Assembly: GCA_021785235.1 (NCBI GenBank)
Contig: JAJYGB010000142.1
Coordinates: forward strand, 1-7,867
Length of the DNA stretch: 7,867 nucleotides
Source of the DNA: Bacteroidota bacterium
GTDB taxonomy: Bacteria > Bacteroidota > Kryptoniia > Kryptoniales > JAKASW01
Direction of reading: 5' to 3'
A program made the position numbers and the translations under genes. Below are positions 5,010 through 7,867 of the stretch, one piece after another (within the stretch, counting starts at the first letter, position 1; each line of letters begins with the position of its first letter). The notes beneath the pieces are model-generated. The model was not told the origin of the DNA, ran no database searches, and was given only the letters and a program-made list of their open reading frames with translations.

Positions 5010-7244
5010 TCAGAAGTTCGTCGATAATACCAGCGTGTAGTTCCTCAGCGGTGCCATGTTGCCTATCATCTCGACGTAGTAGTAGTTGAATAGATTGTTG
5101 ACAATCAAGCTGACGTCCAGCGGGAATCCGCCCGATTTCAGATCCACCCCGACACGGATGTCTGTCACGTAAGCCGGGACTCTCTCGTTCCCGTTTTTGA
5201 CGATTCCCAATTGCACCAGCTCCCTGTCGTAATTCTCGAATTCGCTGATGTACCTGAAATCCACCGACGCGCGGTATATCGATTTCTGGAAGTCCGCCGA
5301 GACGTAGAACAATTCCCTCGACCTGTATTTCAGTACATCGTGGGTCGTCAGGTCGAGCGGGTAGACATAAGTGTAGCTCGCTTTCAGAGTGAGAAAGTCG
5401 GTGCCCGCATCGCTTGACGCGTCTATTTCATATCCCTGGACCCGTGCCCGCGTCACATTCTGGAACGTTATCTGCCCCGTAGTCATGAACTGCGGCTCGA
5501 TCATGTCCCAGTAGTCGCTCTGGAATATCGCCGCGTCGATCAGCCCGAAATACCAGAGCGGCATTCTCCCTCCGATCTCTTCGGAAAGGCTTCTCTCGGG
5601 AAGGAGCGCAGGATTGGGAACAATCGACACGCCGCCGGATTGGATTGATGCGTAGGTCTCACCGATGCTGGGCGCCCGGAACCCCGCCCCGATCGAACCC
5701 CGAAGCGAAGAGCCGTTCCCAAGGTCGTAGACCAAACCCGCTTTCGGGTTAAACTGGTTGAAAGCCGCCTTCCCTTCTATCCTCTCGTAATCGTACCTTC
5801 CACCGACTGTCGCGTGAAGGGGTCCAAATTCTCTTTCGGCCTGGAAATACGCTGCGCCGGAATTGCTCGATTTGTTCGTGAACGAATTTGAATTGATAAA
5901 ATCGATCTGGCCGTCCGTGCCGAATGTGAGAATCGTGGCCGGGTCAAGATTAAGTGTCCCCTGGAATTCCAGGTAACCCGTGTTCGACGTCGATGAGTCG
6001 CCTGTCCCCGTCGGCGTACTACCGAAATTGTCGTACCAGTGGTTGAGGTAATAGCTCCCGCGGACGATATAGAGGAACCGGCTCGAGATAACATCGGTGT
6101 AGATGACGGATAGGTTGGCCCGTGTAGATTTCACCCATTGCCCCACCGTCGAACTAGCCGGTTGGAGCGCGTGATTGATATCCTGCCAGTACAGAAAATT
6201 CCCCGAGTACTGGTTGAATACATCGCCGAAGACTTTCAGGCTTTTGTTGTCACTGATATTTCCGGCTGTCTTCACGAAGACATTCAGACGTCGGAAGAAG
6301 TCGTTCTGTATATAGCCGTCGTCTTTCTTGTAGCTGAGCGAAGCGGTTATCCCGAAGTCGCCGAGGCCGATAGGCTGCGAGTGGGTGATTGAAGCGCCCT
6401 GGAAAAACCTTTCCCTGCCCGACCACTGCCACTGGCTGAATGTGGGCTGCTGATAGAAGCCGCCGTATACCTTGACGCCCGTCGAATTGGCATCGACATT
6501 GTTTTTTGTTATGACATCGATGACTCCGCCCAGTGCGCTCGAGCCGTAGAGCGACGAACCGGCACCCTTCACGACTTCGACATGATCGATCTCCGACACG
6601 GGTATCGATTCCCAGACCGCCTGGCCTGTGTCCCCCGTCAGAAGTGGAATCCCGTCGATCAGAAGAAGCACCCGGCTACCGATGCCGCGGGCGTAGCCGC
6701 TGGAGCCCCGGATGTTCGCCTGGTCCTGCACGAAGTTCACCCCCGGCACGTAACGCAACGCGTCATCGAGCGAGATCACGTTCCTCCTCTCCATCGAGGC
6801 GGAACTGACCAGGCTTACGCTGACGGGTACTTCGTTCAGGAGCTGCCTCCGCTTGCTCGCGGTGATCACCACCTGTTCCGTCTGGATCGGCGAGGGTCGC
6901 AGGAACACCTCGAGAAATCTTGCGCCGCTTGGTTCCGCGGACACGGTGTCGACATACCGCCTGTAGCCGACCATCGATACCATGACGTGGTACACTCCGG
7001 CGGTGACATTCCCGAAAGAGAACCTTCCGTCGACCAAAGAGAGCATGCCAGTCCTGGTCGGTTTCTGGAGATTCCGTGACTGGAGCACGACGGTCGCGCC
7101 GGCGATCGCGCTCGAGTCCTCCGCAGAACGGACAACACCCGTCACTCTCGCCTGAGAGTAACTAGTGCCGTGCAGCAGGAGAAGCGATGCCGTTAAGAGG
7201 AGTAGGCGGTGTATTTTGGAAGTCGACTTCAATATCAATTCCAT
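5010..7244 (-). CDS. TonB-dependent outer-membrane receptor
   Basis: A 744-aa outer-membrane active transporter, substrate unknown. The signal peptide is at about 1-31 (KSTSKIHRLLLLTASLLLLHG, cleavage near YSQA). A carboxypeptidase-regulatory-like beta-sandwich follows at about 33-117, with GVVRSAEDSSAIAGATVVL and MVGYRRY. A TonB-box-like segment (EQVVITASKR, 123-132) precedes the plug at about 138-248, which contains RGSSGYARGIGSRVLLLIDG and the typical SLYGSSALGGVIDVIT. The rest is a beta-barrel ending in the usual terminal Phe (LSTNF). The domain order is typical of Bacteroidota-type receptors. The plug resembles those of siderophore and cobalamin receptors, but no ligand can be assigned. 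The ATG at 7242-7244 has no Shine-Dalgarno and lies inside the upstream lipoprotein gene (83-bp overlap), suggesting coupled translation. A TTG five codons in is a possible alternative start. TonB energy could come from the ExbB-like product in this window. No convincing terminator follows. Confidence 0.96.
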   Translation of the reverse strand: MELILKSTSKIHRLLLLTASLLLLHGTSYSQARVTGVVRSAEDSSAIAGATVVLQSRNLQKPTRTGMLSLVDGRFSFGNVTAGVYHVMVSMVGYRRYVDTVSAEPSGARFLEVFLRPSPIQTEQVVITASKRRQLLNEVPVSVSLVSSASMERRNVISLDDALRYVPGVNFVQDQANIRGSSGYARGIGSRVLLLIDGIPLLTGDTGQAVWESIPVSEIDHVEVVKGAGSSLYGSSALGGVIDVITKNNVDANSTGVKVYGGFYQQPTFSQWQWSGRERFFQGASITHSQPIGLGDFGITASLSYKKDDGYIQNDFFRRLNVFVKTAGNISDNKSLKVFGDVFNQYSGNFLYWQDINHALQPASSTVGQWVKSTRANLSVIYTDVISSRFLYIVRGSYYLNHWYDNFGSTPTGTGDSSTSNTGYLEFQGTLNLDPATILTFGTDGQIDFINSNSFTNKSSNSGAAYFQAEREFGPLHATVGGRYDYERIEGKAAFNQFNPKAGLVYDLGNGSSLRGSIGAGFRAPSIGETYASIQSGGVSIVPNPALLPERSLSEEIGGRMPLWYFGLIDAAIFQSDYWDMIEPQFMTTGQITFQNVTRARVQGYEIDASSDAGTDFLTLKASYTYVYPLDLTTHDVLKYRSRELFYVSADFQKSIYRASVDFRYISEFENYDRELVQLGIVKNGNERVPAYVTDIRVGVDLKSGGFPLDVSLIVNNLFNYYYVEMIGNMAPLRNYTLVLSTNF

Positions 7245-7839
7245 TTACGAATGAGTCAGGCGGGACGGTGACCGGCCGGGGAGAACCCTGGCCGCGCGAA
7301 TAGCCGTATGCCCCGACCACTTTCCAATCCTGTAATGGGTTTGAGCCGTATTGCATGGCCAAAACGACATATTGAAACGTCTCGGCGGAATCCAGGTCGA
7401 ATTTGTAAGAGAGTGAATCGACAAACTTGGAAAGACCCTTCGATCCGATTGCCGGGTAGACTTTCGCCTGACCGGATGTTACTTCACCGAAAATATTCGT
7501 CGGAGGATAGTTGTCAAAAGCCACGACCCGAAGGTCCTGAACGCTGTCGACTGGAGGCCAGGCTGAGACGAACTGTATCGTCCCACCGAAACCGGGCTTG
7601 ACTGTCGAGGAAGCCTGCACCGGCGCGAGGCCGCGATTGCAGCTTGACAGAATCAAACCACAAGCGACAAAGAGGCACAGAGAGAGATAGACCGGGAGAC
7701 AAGGAGACTTGGGGACCGGGAGAGTGTGGGACTTGAGGACAAGGAGACACGGAGATGCGACCCCGACGGTTTTTATTTGCGCCTTCTTGATTATAGTGCC
7801 TGAGTCTAAATTCATTTCATTATGCCGAACGATGTCCAT
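7162..7839 (-). CDS. Predicted lipoprotein of unknown family upstream of the TonB-dependent receptor
   Basis: A 225-aa frame with a clear lipobox, ILSSC, with Cys67 as the predicted lipidated residue preceded by the hydrophobic VYLSLCLFVACGLIL. The mature part (about 158 aa) has the segments TIQFVSAWPPVDSVQDLRVV, FDNYPPTN, YVVLAMQYGS and NGIDIEVDF, suggesting a small beta-rich periplasmic or outer-membrane domain. I do not recognise the family. The n-region is unusually long (about 48 residues before the hydrophobic core) and, with the core, is made of four 24-bp repeats (separate entry). Starts considered are ATG at 7839 and ATG at 7815, with the second perhaps better placed behind a possible -10 at 7849-7854; neither has a good Shine-Dalgarno. 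The last 28 codons overlap the receptor gene in another frame. By position it could be a surface partner of the receptor, but that is inference. Gene reality is well supported by the lipobox and the receptor linkage. Confidence 0.75.
   Translation of the reverse strand: MDIVRHNEMNLDSGTIIKKAQIKTVGVASPCLLVLKSHTLPVPKSPCLPVYLSLCLFVACGLILSSCNRGLAPVQASSTVKPGFGGTIQFVSAWPPVDSVQDLRVVAFDNYPPTNIFGEVTSGQAKVYPAIGSKGLSKFVDSLSYKFDLDSAETFQYVVLAMQYGSNPLQDWKVVGAYGYSRGQGSPRPVTVPPDSFVNGIDIEVDFQNTPPTPLNGIASPAARH
7666..7761 (-). repeat. Four degenerate 24-bp direct repeats within the lipoprotein signal-peptide region
   Basis: The units start at 7666, 7690, 7714 and 7738. Exact shared words include GACCGGGAGA (7690 and 7714) and GACAAGGAGAC (7698 and 7738); the unit at 7666 (GACAAAGAGGCACAGAGA) closely matches that at 7738. 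Translated on the minus strand they give an eight-residue pattern: VASPCLLV, LKSHTLPV, PKSPCLPV, YLSLCLFV. The last unit forms part of the hydrophobic core just before the lipobox. There are no spacers, so this is not a CRISPR array. Confidence 0.75.
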
Positions 7840-7848
7840 GGATAAGAG

Positions 7849-7854
7849 ATCATA
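7849..7854 (-). promoter_or_regulatory. Possible -10 element upstream of the lipoprotein gene
   Basis: The minus strand reads TATGAT (5/6 to TATAAT). The -35 region would lie outside the window. Transcription starting about 7 nt downstream would leave almost no leader for the ATG at 7839 and about 27 nt for the ATG at 7815. Confidence 0.25.
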
Positions 7855-7867
7855 TCATGCAGGAACC

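Noticed and set aside
6582..7079. 165-codon plus-strand open frame
   Set aside because: It is antisense to the plug region of the TonB-dependent receptor and is explained by that gene's codon bias.
7514..7750. 78-codon minus-strand frame beginning MSPCPQVPHSPG
   Set aside because: Its repetitive start is the second-frame reading of the 24-bp repeats inside the lipoprotein gene.
7666..7761. Possible CRISPR array
   Set aside because: The repeats are contiguous and degenerate with no spacers, and they are in frame within a coding region.

Overview
The window looks like a chromosomal segment of a Gram-negative bacterium, most likely in the Bacteroidota/Chlorobiota/Ignavibacteria (FCB) group. 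The reasons are a TonB-dependent receptor with an N-terminal carboxypeptidase-regulatory-like domain, an outer-membrane-type lipoprotein, weak or absent Shine-Dalgarno sites at some starts, and a bacterial eRF1-like (baeRF) protein. The taxonomic guess rests on gene content only. No tRNA, rRNA, CRISPR array, insertion sequence or phage gene was seen.

Layout. (1) Positions 1-1496, minus strand: an apparent three-gene operon, transcribed right to left. It encodes a degenerate response-regulator receiver domain, a STAS-domain anti-sigma-factor antagonist-like protein, and an ExbB/TolQ/MotA-type proton-channel subunit cut off by the window edge. (2) 1497-1766: a divergent intergenic region with a good promoter candidate for the next gene. 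(3) 1767-2951, plus: a baeRF protein with a C-terminal zinc ribbon and no GGQ motif. (4) 2952-3235: an intergenic region with a possible weak terminator. (5) 3236-4402, plus: a stand-alone galactokinase, galK. (6) 4424-4822, minus, convergent with galK: msrB, methionine-R-sulfoxide reductase. (7) 4823-5009: an intergenic region with a low-complexity 'ACCAC..GGCACAAA' type repeat. (8) 5010-7839, minus: an overlapping pair, an unrecognised lipoprotein followed by a TonB-dependent outer-membrane receptor.

How the genes relate. The ExbB-like subunit would energise TonB-dependent transport across the outer membrane, so regions 1 and 8 may belong to the same physiology, although nothing shows that they are co-regulated. 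The receiver and STAS proteins look like signalling parts (partner-switching type) without their kinase or phosphatase in view. galK and msrB are ordinary metabolic and repair genes.

The most unusual observation is in the lipoprotein. Its signal-peptide region (7666-7761) is built from four degenerate 24-bp direct repeats. Because 24 is a multiple of three, they stay in frame and give an eight-residue repeating peptide that forms the n- and h-regions just before the lipobox. The other points worth a second look are the receiver domain lacking its acidic pair, the baeRF protein lacking GGQ, and the 83-bp lipoprotein/receptor overlap.
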